Part shown: positions 33,098 to 40,994 of the stretch, in pieces
Position numbering within the stretch: position 1 is the stretch's first letter
How the letters are laid out: the number at the start of each line of letters is the position of its first letter
Source: Flavobacterium johnsoniae
GTDB taxonomy: Bacteria > Bacteroidota > Bacteroidia > Flavobacteriales > Flavobacteriaceae
DNA: 64,000 nt
Reading direction: 5' to 3'
Assembly (NCBI RefSeq): GCF_030388325.1
Contig: NZ_CP103794.1
Coordinates: 3,472,001-3,536,000 of the forward strand
Notes under the pieces: model-generated
Seen by the model: only the letters and a program-made list of their open reading frames with translations
The model's database searches: none
What the model was told of the DNA's origin: nothing
Translations under genes and position numbers: made by a program

Positions 33098-33712
33098 TTA
33101 TTTTTTTATTTGTGAGAATATGTAAAACATTTCAGTTCCAATCTGCAGACTGCGCTCCAGATAAGTTTCTTTCTGCTGAGGCGTTCCGTCGGAAATTTTT
33201 GGATCTTCAAAAGTGATCGGGATTCTTTTCTCAGCGCCTGCTATAAACGGGCATCCACCGTCAGCCTGCGAACAGGTCATTATTGCGGCAAATCCGCTTT
33301 CAGGATTGAAATCATCATCATAGGTTTTGGAAAAACCGATAACAGGAAGTTCGTCAGCTGAATATTTTATTGAATAAACGGGGTTTGAACCCTCTGAAAG
33401 GGTTTTGATGTTGAATCCTGAATCCTTCAAAGTCTCCGCTGCCATCGGGAAAAGGGCAGTAGCCTCGGTTCCTCCTGAATAGCATGAAACGTTTTTGATG
33501 CCGTAATAGGCGGCGGCAGTCTGCGCCCAAACCTGCGATAAGTGGCTTCTTCTGGAATTATGCGTGCAGATCAGGTTTAGTCTGGTTTCCAGCTTACTGT
33601 CCACTTTGGTCTGAATGAAGTCGATTAATGGCTGCAGGACTGCTTTGCGATCTTCAGAGATCTGCTTAAAATCAAATGATTTAACGGTATTCTCAATTTG
33701 TGGATATAACAT
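33098..33712 (-). CDS. arsC: Arsenate reductase of the low-molecular-weight phosphatase type
   Basis: 204 residues. The P-loop is [16 protein letters not shown], a CX5R loop of the LMW-PTP fold with nucleophilic cysteine near residue 48. A second cysteine pair, [11 protein letters not shown], near residue 150 could serve in the thiol relay. Reduces As(V) to As(III), which ACR3 then exports. The N-terminal 40 residues form a helical extension found in Bacteroidota ArsC proteins. Confidence 0.9.
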   Translation of the reverse strand: MLYPQIENTVKSFDFKQISEDRKAVLQPLIDFIQTKVDSKLETRLNLICTHNSRRSHLSQVWAQTAAAYYGIKNVSCYSGGTEATALFPMAAETLKDSGFNIKTLSEGSNPVYSIKYSADELPVIGFSKTYDDDFNPESGFAAIMTCSQADGGCPFIAGAEKRIPITFEDPKISDGTPQQKETYLERSLQIGTEMFYIFSQIKK

Positions 33713-33754
33713 AGTTTTTTGGCTGTAAAGGTTTATTGATTATCTGTTTAATGA

Positions 33755-34228
33755 TTAGCAGCATCCTCCGCCCGGAGTGCATGAAGAAACATTATCAGTA
33801 TTTAGCTGAGATAATTTTACTTTAGGCTTATCAGATGGAATACCGCACTGCTCCTGAGCTAAGCAGGCTGTCTGTTTATTAAGCAGAGTGAAGTTTTTGC
33901 CGTTAAAATCCAAATCGTATTTCCCGATTGTAGTGTTCTGGTACTCCACTTCAATTTCATTGTCTTCAATTCCCAAGACTTTTTCTGAAAGCTCAATGAT
34001 GTGGATCAGTTTCTGAGGTTTAAGCCTGTGCTCGTAGTCGTTGGCATCCCAAAGCTGGAAGTTTACAACTGTTTCTTTTCTTACTGTTCCTCCGCAGTCG
34101 ATGAAGTTTTTGGTAACCAAGCCTACTTCAGTTACGTGAAAATATTCTGGTACAAATGTGCCGTCCGGCAATTCAAAATTTACAGCTTCCACTGTTTTAA
34201 GCACTTCTTTAATTTCTGAAAGTTTCAT
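33755..34228 (-). CDS. DUF6428-like protein of arsenic operons
   Basis: 157 residues, no signal peptide. Begins MKLSEIKEVLKTVEAVNFEL and ends with a short cysteine tail (SSCTPGGGCC). Contains FHVTEVGLVTKNFIDCGGTV and NEIEVEYQNTTIGKYDLDF. From memory this is DUF6428, a family that accompanies ars genes in Bacteroidota. Its position between GNAT and ArsC and its terminal CC suggest As(III) binding or delivery; function is not established. Confidence 0.78.
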   Translation of the reverse strand: MKLSEIKEVLKTVEAVNFELPDGTFVPEYFHVTEVGLVTKNFIDCGGTVRKETVVNFQLWDANDYEHRLKPQKLIHIIELSEKVLGIEDNEIEVEYQNTTIGKYDLDFNGKNFTLLNKQTACLAQEQCGIPSDKPKVKLSQLNTDNVSSCTPGGGCC

Positions 34229-34261
34229 AATTTTTTATATTTAGTTAAACTATATTTTTTA

Positions 34262-34750
34262 TTAATTAATAACGGAGCTTCTTCTTTCAAGAAGCGCAGT
34301 ATTTCTCCAGATACCATTCTGTTTTCCGATTTTTTCTCTTGTTCCAAGTATTCGGAAGCCTGCTTTTTCATGGATGCGGAGACTTGCTGTATTCTCAGGA
34401 AAGATTCCTGCCTGAAGCGTCCAGATTCCTTCTGTTTCGCTCTGTCGGACAAGTTCATTTAAAAGGGTAAGCCCGACTCCTTTTCCTGAATGTGCTGGAT
34501 CCACATATACGCTCACCTCTGCAACCCCCGCATAAACGCAGCGTGAAGAAACAGGTGTAAGGGCAGCCCAGCCAATTACCTTGCCATCTTCCTGCATCAC
34601 AACCCGGCATGACTTAAGATGTGACTGGTCCCAGTCTTCCCATGAAGGGGCGCTGGTCTGGAAAGTGGCATTGCCGGTATCTATCCCTTTTTGGTAAATT
34701 ATTTTTACCTGATCCCAGTGTTTATCCGAAAGTTTTCTGATTTCCATATT
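34262..34750 (-). CDS. GNAT acetyltransferase, ArsN/phosphinothricin-acetyltransferase type
   Basis: 162 residues from ATG at 34750. Acetyl-CoA loop in VSVYVDPAHSGKGVGLTLL, followed by GIFPENTASLRIHEKAGFR, as in PAT and ArsN proteins. ArsN1-type enzymes acetylate the amino group of arsinothricin or related organoarsenicals; within an ars operon that is the likely role, but the substrate is inferred. The start overlaps or abuts the end of arsR (34759), so translation is coupled. Confidence 0.85.
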   Translation of the reverse strand, partial: NMEIRKLSDKHWDQVKIIYQKGIDTGNATFQTSAPSWEDWDQSHLKSCRVVMQEDGKVIGWAALTPVSSRCVYAGVAEVSVYVDPAHSGKGVGLTLLNELVRQSETEGIWTLQAGIFPENTASLRIHEKAGFRILGTREKIGKQNGIWRNTALLERRSSVIN

Positions 34751-34758
34751 TTTATAGA

Positions 34759-35091
34759 TTAGCAGCATTCGCTTCTCTTTTTTGCCAAATGATCTGATAT
34801 GTGCTGAAAGAAGCCTTTTATCTTTTCCAGTCCAGGTTCATTGATGCAGTAGCAGATCGAGTTTCCTTCGATGCTTCCTTTAATCAAACCTGCATTTTTC
34901 AATTCTTTCAGATGCTGTGAAACGGTCGGCTGTGAAAGGGGGAGTTCGTTTACAATATCTCCGCAGATGCAGGCATCCACTTTTAATAAATATTCCATAA
35001 TAGCAATACGCGCAGGATGGCCTAATGCTTTGGCTAAAACAGCCAGCTCGTTCTGGCTTTCTGTAAAGTGATCTGTTTTTGTTGCTCCCAT
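34759..35091 (-). CDS. arsR: ArsR-family arsenic-responsive repressor
   Basis: 110 residues from ATG at 35091. Winged helix with LKVDACICGDIVNELPLSQP: the CIC pair is the As(III)/Sb(III) site. Recognition helix SQPTVSQHLKELKNAGLI; the protein ends SECC, offering more thiol ligands. Controls the operon running to the metallophosphoesterase at 31269. A perfect 12-bp palindrome lies 12 bases upstream of the start. Confidence 0.92.
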   Translation of the reverse strand: MGATKTDHFTESQNELAVLAKALGHPARIAIMEYLLKVDACICGDIVNELPLSQPTVSQHLKELKNAGLIKGSIEGNSICYCINEPGLEKIKGFFQHISDHLAKKRSECC

Positions 35092-35103
35092 CGTTTTATA
35101 TTT

Positions 35104-35115
35104 ATATTGCAATAT
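35104..35115 (-). promoter_or_regulatory. ArsR operator overlapping the ars promoter
   Basis: ATATTGCAATAT, a perfect palindrome. On the minus strand TAATATTG (near -7 consensus) overlaps it, so ArsR binding would block the promoter. Confidence 0.5.
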
Positions 35116-35556
35116 TACGATAATAATTTAAATAAAAAAAAATATAAAGATTTATTTTTATGAAGATGAAGGCATCGGCTAAGAAAAAGATTCGATGCAT
35201 ATGGTTTTATAATATTGTTTGTTACCCGAATGCTAGTTTTATCAAACCAATGTATAAAGCAATAATTACATGGTTTATCGTTAGCTGATATTATATAAAT
35301 ACAATACAAACTGAACAACCCATAATTAGAAAGATGTTCAGCATTTGCAGTTATTTGTTATTAATAATACCAATTTTAAATTTAAAATTGGTATTATTAG
35401 ATTTTCATACTGGTTCAATTTCGATCATTAATTTGAATGGACTTCCACACCGTTCAAATGAAAGACAATTTAAAAAAATTGATATCCTTCAATATTAACC
35501 GATTAATCTTAATTCTAGAATTTGGTCTTACAATAATTTACTATTGTACTTATAAG
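35116..35556. other. Gene-free stretch between ars and copper operons
   Basis: No supported gene; the only long frame, on the minus strand, is AT-rich noise. It contains the 38-bp palindrome described separately. Confidence 0.4.
35362..35399. repeat. Perfect 38-bp palindrome
   Basis: TAATAATACCAATTTTAAA followed directly by its exact reverse complement, with no loop. AT-rich apart from the two CC/GG pairs. It could be a cruciform, a terminator for the copper region read on the minus strand, or the site of a dimeric regulator. Confidence 0.85.
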
Positions 35557-38172
35557 CTAGTAATTTAAAATAAATCCTGCACCAAAGCCCATATCACTGT
35601 CATAGTGTGAAGACAAAGAACCCCATCTGGTAATTATATAGCGTAGTCCTGCCATATATTCCTTGTCTGTATTCCACATCAAATTCATTCTAAGCCGTTT
35701 AGAAACGGGAATGTCTTTACGTTCAAATTGTAATCTGACTTTACCATCGGTAAAAACTTCAGCTTGTGCTACTATTAACATAGGTAGGATGTAGTTAACC
35801 CCTAGACTTACCACTGCACGTTTATCCTTAGTATTGGTTTGTCCAAAAAGATTATTTTCTTGTATATCTTCTCCCATTCTTCTATATCTCCAGTCAAATC
35901 CTATAAAAGGCATTAACCATTGCATTTTTCCAATATATCGACCAATATGTGTTTCTGTTTCATAACCATGCATGTCATTGTATCCTAACCTCCATTCGGT
36001 TCCAATGCTCCAGCGTGTACTTTGATACATTGCTTCACCGTCATTTCCATTGGTGGCAAAATCATTTTCTGCCATAAAGTGGAATTTTCTGTCGTCAGCA
36101 AACAATTTTCGTTGAGCCAGTTTAGGGTTTGGTATTTCTGGATTTGGAGGTGAATTTTCATAAGAAAAAATTCTGCCCATACCAGCCATCATATGGTAGA
36201 GAATATGACAGTGGAAAAACCAGTCGCCGCCATCTTCGCTTGCGGCGAATTCAATAGTATCTGTTTCCATTGGCATGATGTCGATGATATTTTTCAAAGG
36301 CGCAAAATCACCTTGCCCATTGATGACCCTGAAATCATGGCCATGCAAATGCATTGGATGGCGCATCATTGAATTATTATGCAGGACGATACGTAAAATT
36401 TCTCCTTTCTTGATCAGGATTTTATCAGCTTCGGAAACGACCTTGTTATCCAGGCTCCACACATAGCGATTCATATTTCCGGTAAGCTCGAATTTGAGCT
36501 CCCTCACTGGAGCATCTTTTGACAATGCCGTGCTTGTTGGAGATTTTAGCATCGCATAATTTAATGTCACAATATCGGCAAGAGCATTGGCATTGTACTT
36601 ATTTTCCATATTGTGCATGTCGTGCATTTTATCAGGGGTATCCAATTTGGTTTCTTCTTTGTCCATCTCCATTGGCATGTCTTTACTTCCTTTTGTTTGT
36701 GGGCCTGTAATTTCAGGATACATTACCGAGTTCATATCCATCTGATTCAGCGACATCTTCATCCCCATATCATTTAGGTCTCCGTTCATTTTCATCATAT
36801 CGTTCATCATTTGCATCCCTTCAAAGTATTTCAGTTTGGGTAAAGGGGAGGTGAGCTGTTTGATGCCATTTCCAATGTAGAGGGACGCCGATTTTGTCCG
36901 GTCTTCTGGTGTTGCCAAAAACTCATAAGATGTATTTTCTGCCGGAATGCTTAAAACAAGGTCATAAGTTTCAGAAACTGCAATAAGTAGACGGTCTACT
37001 TCAACAGGCTCAACATCATTACCATCACTGGCCACTACTGTAATTTTGCCTCCGGCATAGGTAAGCCAAAAATTACTGGATGCACCGCCATTAGAGACGC
37101 GTAATCTTACCTTATCACCGGCTTTGAACTGCGAAAGCTGGCTTTCGTTTTTCCCATTAATTAAAAATTTCTCATAATAGACATCGCTTACATCCATAGC
37201 GTTCATACGCTTCCACTCATTGAGGACCTTGGTTTTTAAATAGCCTTGTTTTATAGCTTCGCCATAACTTTGGGTCGTGCCTTTTTTTATTGCAAACCAA
37301 TCGGAGGCATTATGCAGCATTCTATGAACGTTCTCCGGGTCGATATCGGTCCATTCGCTCAGCACAATCGGAATTGTCGGTAGGTCATCTATCCCTGCCC
37401 TGAAGTTTGGATCGGAGCTTCGTTTGTTCATCACAAAAGAACCGTACATTCCTATTTGTTCCTGCAAACCAGAATGGCTATGGTACCAATGGGTCCCATG
37501 CTGCCTGATGGGAAAAGAATATTTGTAGGTACTGTGTGCTTTTATCGGCATTTGGGTAAGGTTAGGCACACCGTCTTCTTTATTGGGTAGAAACAAACCA
37601 TGCCAGTGTAATGACGTTTCTTCGTCAAGTTCATTATGAACATAAATTTCTGCGGTATCACCTTCTGTAAAGGTTAATGTAGGCATTGGTATCTGGCCAT
37701 TTACCGCTATCGCTCTTTTTGATTTCCCTGAGAAATTTACCACCGTATCGCGAACATATAAATCGTACCTTACAACTTTAGGTGGCTCATCATTTACCAT
37801 CATTTTTTTTACTGGGGGGCTCGCTGTTTTCTTTTCCATGTTTGTCTTATTATGCGCCTGATGCATATTGATCTTATCCGCAGAGGAAGATTTAGCCTTT
37901 TTAGGCATTTCCTCTTTAACAGCAGTTACAGTTTTAGGTTTTGCAGCTGCCTTCGGCTTAGTGATTTTAGACTTTTCTTTCACTAATGCCATGCCGCATT
38001 TTGGGCATTTTCCTGGTTTGGATTCATGGATATCGGGATGCATTGGACAAGTATAGGTAGCAGGATTCGACTCTTCTTTGACAGACTTTTTATCTATTGC
38101 CATTTTCATATCCTGGGCTTGAATCAGGACAGGAAGCATGATAAATACGAGTATTATAAGTATGTTTTTCAT
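35557..38172 (-). CDS. Multicopper oxidase (CopA type) fused to a CopB-like outer-membrane barrel
   Basis: 871 residues. Signal peptide, heavy-metal-binding module YTCPMHPDIHESKPGKCPKC near residue 40, lysine-rich linker, then three cupredoxin domains. Copper ligands: HWHG, HGTHWYHSHSG, HPMHLHGHDF and HCHILYHMMAGM. A Met/Asp-rich insert (about residues 450-520: MNDMMKMNGDLNDMGMKMS) is typical of CopA/CueO oxidases. After residue 690 a separate domain with DFATNGNDGEAMYQ, WRLGYND and barrel-like strands resembles CopB. Known role: periplasmic Cu(I) oxidation and sequestration. The fusion would tether the oxidase to the outer membrane. Last gene of the copper region. Confidence 0.9.
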   Translation of the reverse strand: MKNILIILVFIMLPVLIQAQDMKMAIDKKSVKEESNPATYTCPMHPDIHESKPGKCPKCGMALVKEKSKITKPKAAAKPKTVTAVKEEMPKKAKSSSADKINMHQAHNKTNMEKKTASPPVKKMMVNDEPPKVVRYDLYVRDTVVNFSGKSKRAIAVNGQIPMPTLTFTEGDTAEIYVHNELDEETSLHWHGLFLPNKEDGVPNLTQMPIKAHSTYKYSFPIRQHGTHWYHSHSGLQEQIGMYGSFVMNKRSSDPNFRAGIDDLPTIPIVLSEWTDIDPENVHRMLHNASDWFAIKKGTTQSYGEAIKQGYLKTKVLNEWKRMNAMDVSDVYYEKFLINGKNESQLSQFKAGDKVRLRVSNGGASSNFWLTYAGGKITVVASDGNDVEPVEVDRLLIAVSETYDLVLSIPAENTSYEFLATPEDRTKSASLYIGNGIKQLTSPLPKLKYFEGMQMMNDMMKMNGDLNDMGMKMSLNQMDMNSVMYPEITGPQTKGSKDMPMEMDKEETKLDTPDKMHDMHNMENKYNANALADIVTLNYAMLKSPTSTALSKDAPVRELKFELTGNMNRYVWSLDNKVVSEADKILIKKGEILRIVLHNNSMMRHPMHLHGHDFRVINGQGDFAPLKNIIDIMPMETDTIEFAASEDGGDWFFHCHILYHMMAGMGRIFSYENSPPNPEIPNPKLAQRKLFADDRKFHFMAENDFATNGNDGEAMYQSTRWSIGTEWRLGYNDMHGYETETHIGRYIGKMQWLMPFIGFDWRYRRMGEDIQENNLFGQTNTKDKRAVVSLGVNYILPMLIVAQAEVFTDGKVRLQFERKDIPVSKRLRMNLMWNTDKEYMAGLRYIITRWGSLSSHYDSDMGFGAGFILNY

Positions 38173-38199
38173 ATTGCTTTTTTAAAGAATAGTGTTCTA

Positions 38200-38694
38200 T
38201 TATTTTTTTTCCATCTCATTTAACTTGGCCTTCATCTGTGCAATTTCAGTTTGTTGTGCTTTTATAATGTCCTTGGCAAGCTGGCTTATTTCAGGATCGT
38301 GAAGAGAAGCCTTCTGAGCCATTAGTATTGCTGCTGCATGGTGCGGTATCATTGATTTTAAAAATTGTTTATCTCCAACAGCTGCTTGCTCTCTTATACA
38401 GGAAAAAAAAATGATCGCGATAAGGCTGCCTGTTATAAGTAACATTATGTTCCATTTTTTATTAATATACATACGACCCATAACAATAATTTCAATTACG
38501 AGCATTGGCATAGTCATTAGTCCTGCCATGTAAAATTGGTTTACATTGGGAATGACATTAGCAAAAATATCGACCATCGAATACATCAATATGTACATAG
38601 AAATAAATGACAATACGATCATAATGGCTAATTTTTTGTACATTTTGGAGTCTACCTCTTTTGAATACTGCTGTGTTGCGTGTTCCATTTTCAT
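38200..38694 (-). CDS. DUF305-domain membrane protein
   Basis: 164 residues. Three to four helices (residues 20-115) followed by a DUF305 segment: FLKSMIPHHAAAILMAQKAS, with the paired histidines, and DPEISQLAKDIIKAQQTEIA ending in a charged helix. The HH motif is thought to bind copper in related proteins. Located 27 bases upstream of the multicopper oxidase on the same strand; a role in copper handling is inferred. Confidence 0.82.
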   Translation of the reverse strand: MKMEHATQQYSKEVDSKMYKKLAIMIVLSFISMYILMYSMVDIFANVIPNVNQFYMAGLMTMPMLVIEIIVMGRMYINKKWNIMLLITGSLIAIIFFSCIREQAAVGDKQFLKSMIPHHAAAILMAQKASLHDPEISQLAKDIIKAQQTEIAQMKAKLNEMEKK

Positions 38695-38836
38695 ATTTTT
38701 AGCTTTAAAAGTTATTTAGATTTATCTATTTCCCTGAACAAAACAAGTCTAATGCTACTATAACACTGGATCGGTTTAAATGGCAAGGATTTTTATGCTT
38801 CTGTAGTTTTCAATGTGATATTGTAATACTTATTAT

Positions 38837-39709
38837 TTATTTACTTTTAAGTAATAATTGTAACTCTTCAATCTGATTTTTTAATTTTTCAGTACCCTTC
38901 ATTTTTTTCTGTTCTGCAATTGTTAAGGCTTTTTTTGCTGCCTCAATAGCATTGGGATAATCCTTCAGTTCTAAAGATACTTTCTGTCTTAAAGTGGGAT
39001 AATAAAAATTTTCGGGATCTAATTTTTCAGCTTCAGCTAACCACGATACTGCTTGATTGTTTGCTCTACCCGTGGCTGAATAATAATTTGCTGCCTGAAA
39101 CAATAAAGTAGCATTTTGACTTTTTTCTTTAATAATATATTTGTCAATTAGAGCTAAAATTTCTTTGTCAGCTTTGCTTTTCATAGGTATTTTAACCATG
39201 GTATTTTCCCATTCTATTTTAAGGAAGCCTTCTCCTTTACTGTTGATGTCATTTAATTCAATGGTAAAAGTTTCGTAAAAATCAATCGTTTTTTCTGTAG
39301 GAACGGTAAAACGCATAACATCTTTTTTCTCATCATAACCAGTTTCGCCATGTAAAGTAATATCACTATTGATAATGATAGTCCACTCATTTTCTGAAGG
39401 AATTGAGAATACAGAATAAGTTCCTGCTTTCAAAATATTATTTCCAAAAGCGATATCTTCATTAGTACTTATGGTCGTACAATCGCTGGCGCCTGTTCGC
39501 CAGAGCTTACCAAAAGGCACTAATTCGCCAAATATTTTTCGCCCTCTTACTAAGGGCCTGCTATAGGATATTTTGACTGTTGAGCTTCCGATTTCTTGTT
39601 GAAATGATGCCGAAGGGCTTGCAGAAGTAAGTTTAATTTGAACTTTTTCTTGTGCAGAAATTGATAACGATTGTATAATAATGAAGCTTAGCAGAATTAT
39701 TTTTTTCAT
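38837..39709 (-). CDS. DUF2911 exported protein
   Basis: 290 residues with a signal peptide (IILLSFIIIQSLSISAQ). DUF2911 core: KISYSRPLVRGRKIFGELVP, GKLWRTGASDCTTI and AGTYSVFSIPSENEWTI. The C-terminal 100 residues contain TPR-like helices (AANYYSATGRANNQAVSWLA). Periplasmic, function unknown; common in Bacteroidota. Twelve bases after the 414-residue protein at 39722, so likely co-transcribed. Confidence 0.88.
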   Translation of the reverse strand: MKKIILLSFIIIQSLSISAQEKVQIKLTSASPSASFQQEIGSSTVKISYSRPLVRGRKIFGELVPFGKLWRTGASDCTTISTNEDIAFGNNILKAGTYSVFSIPSENEWTIIINSDITLHGETGYDEKKDVMRFTVPTEKTIDFYETFTIELNDINSKGEGFLKIEWENTMVKIPMKSKADKEILALIDKYIIKEKSQNATLLFQAANYYSATGRANNQAVSWLAEAEKLDPENFYYPTLRQKVSLELKDYPNAIEAAKKALTIAEQKKMKGTEKLKNQIEELQLLLKSK

Positions 39710-39721
39710 ATTTTGTTAATT

Positions 39722-40966
39722 TTAAATTGATTTTGATATTTTTTCCATTATTGAATGGTCGGTTCCAAATTTGCAGATAGCATCACAATTAGCTCTTAAT
39801 TCAGAAAACAGGATATATTTGATATTCATATTTGAGTTTTTTATAACGGGCCTATTAAGCTGAAGAACCACATCTTTTTCCCGGTTATCCGGAATAATAA
39901 TGTAAAAAACTTCATGTCCGCTTGAGATACTAAAATATAGGTCAGACAAGCGAAGTATGCCGGAATAAATACTAGTGCTTTTTTCTACTTCAAAGGCACC
40001 TATAATCTTGTTTGTGCCTTTTTCGAACCAGAGTACATCAATAAGCTTGATAGTATTTTGTGTGTCCTTGTCTGTAGGGAGTTCGGGAAATTTATTTATT
40101 GATATAAATGAAAAATTTTGTCCTCCAAACGATTTGCTTTTGTCGTTACTCGCTGGGGTGACATCAAAACCCAATGAAACTCCAATTTTTAATAAATGGT
40201 ACTGCATCTCACTATGAAGATTTTCCTCCAGTTTTTCTTCGAGTATTTCTTTTTGGCGCTTGTGTACGTTTTTTTCGAATCTTGAACGTTCTGCCTCGCT
40301 TAAATATTCATCATTGCCGATCAGCATTTTCTGAGTTCCAATTTCAAAACACAATCCTGCAATGGCACCCAAATCATTTGAGAGCTGTGATTTATGTAGA
40401 CTATTAGTTTTCAATAAAGTTTCTCGGATTTTAAGATACTCAGTCCAGCTTCCTAATTTTTTTTTGTCTTTAAAAAGAAAATTAAAACCATTGAGAATAG
40501 CGGTGTTAAAAGGTGGGAACCAGGTTGGGTGTATGAAATATAAAATACTGGCAACAGCAGGCCCTAATCCTTTAATTTTTAATTCATCTAGTTTTATAAT
40601 TTCTTTTACAACCTGTTCTTCATACTTAGCATTGATGCAATTTTCAAGGAACTGACCAAAAGCCAATTTATTGTTTTGATTCTCATAGATGTCAGGAATA
40701 CGTAATTTGGGTTTCCAATAAAACGGATGGGAAACCCCTGCAAAGACTTGTTTTTGTTCGGCTATGCAGCTCAAAACAAATTCTAAGCTGCTTTCTTTAA
40801 AATCATTAGGAAAGTTCTTGTTTTTAATATCCTCAATGACTTGCAGAACACCGCGTCTAATAGTCCGAAATGCTTTTAACCGTTGGTTGTTATCTATAAA
40901 CCAGGTATTATAGACACTTTCGTTATCGTTTTTATACTGCAGAATAATTTGTCCTAGATTGGTCAT
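39722..40966 (-). CDS. HhH-motif protein with a nuclease-like C-terminal domain
   Basis: 414 residues, cytosolic. Residues 128-160 (LKIKGLGPAVASILYFIHP, then PPFNTAILNGF) look like a helix-hairpin-helix of the DNA-glycosylase or RuvA kind. Around 309-335, IDVLWFEKGTNKIIGAFEVE followed by KS resembles the D...E-x-K core of PD-(D/E)XK nucleases. A basic, coiled stretch lies between. Similar layouts occur in restriction and defence proteins. It stands alone without a methyltransferase, inside a copper operon and on the same strand. Function not established; both domain calls need profile confirmation. Confidence 0.6.
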   Translation of the reverse strand: MTNLGQIILQYKNDNESVYNTWFIDNNQRLKAFRTIRRGVLQVIEDIKNKNFPNDFKESSLEFVLSCIAEQKQVFAGVSHPFYWKPKLRIPDIYENQNNKLAFGQFLENCINAKYEEQVVKEIIKLDELKIKGLGPAVASILYFIHPTWFPPFNTAILNGFNFLFKDKKKLGSWTEYLKIRETLLKTNSLHKSQLSNDLGAIAGLCFEIGTQKMLIGNDEYLSEAERSRFEKNVHKRQKEILEEKLEENLHSEMQYHLLKIGVSLGFDVTPASNDKSKSFGGQNFSFISINKFPELPTDKDTQNTIKLIDVLWFEKGTNKIIGAFEVEKSTSIYSGILRLSDLYFSISSGHEVFYIIIPDNREKDVVLQLNRPVIKNSNMNIKYILFSELRANCDAICKFGTDHSIMEKISKSI

Positions 40967-40994
40967 TTGTTTGTATAGTAAAATTATTTATTCT

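Noticed and set aside
34225..34458. 77-residue minus-strand frame within the GNAT gene
   Set aside because: Overlaps the acetyltransferase in another frame and has no family features.
35115..35318. 67-residue minus-strand frame upstream of arsR
   Set aside because: AT-rich, overlaps the ArsR operator and promoter, no recognisable features.
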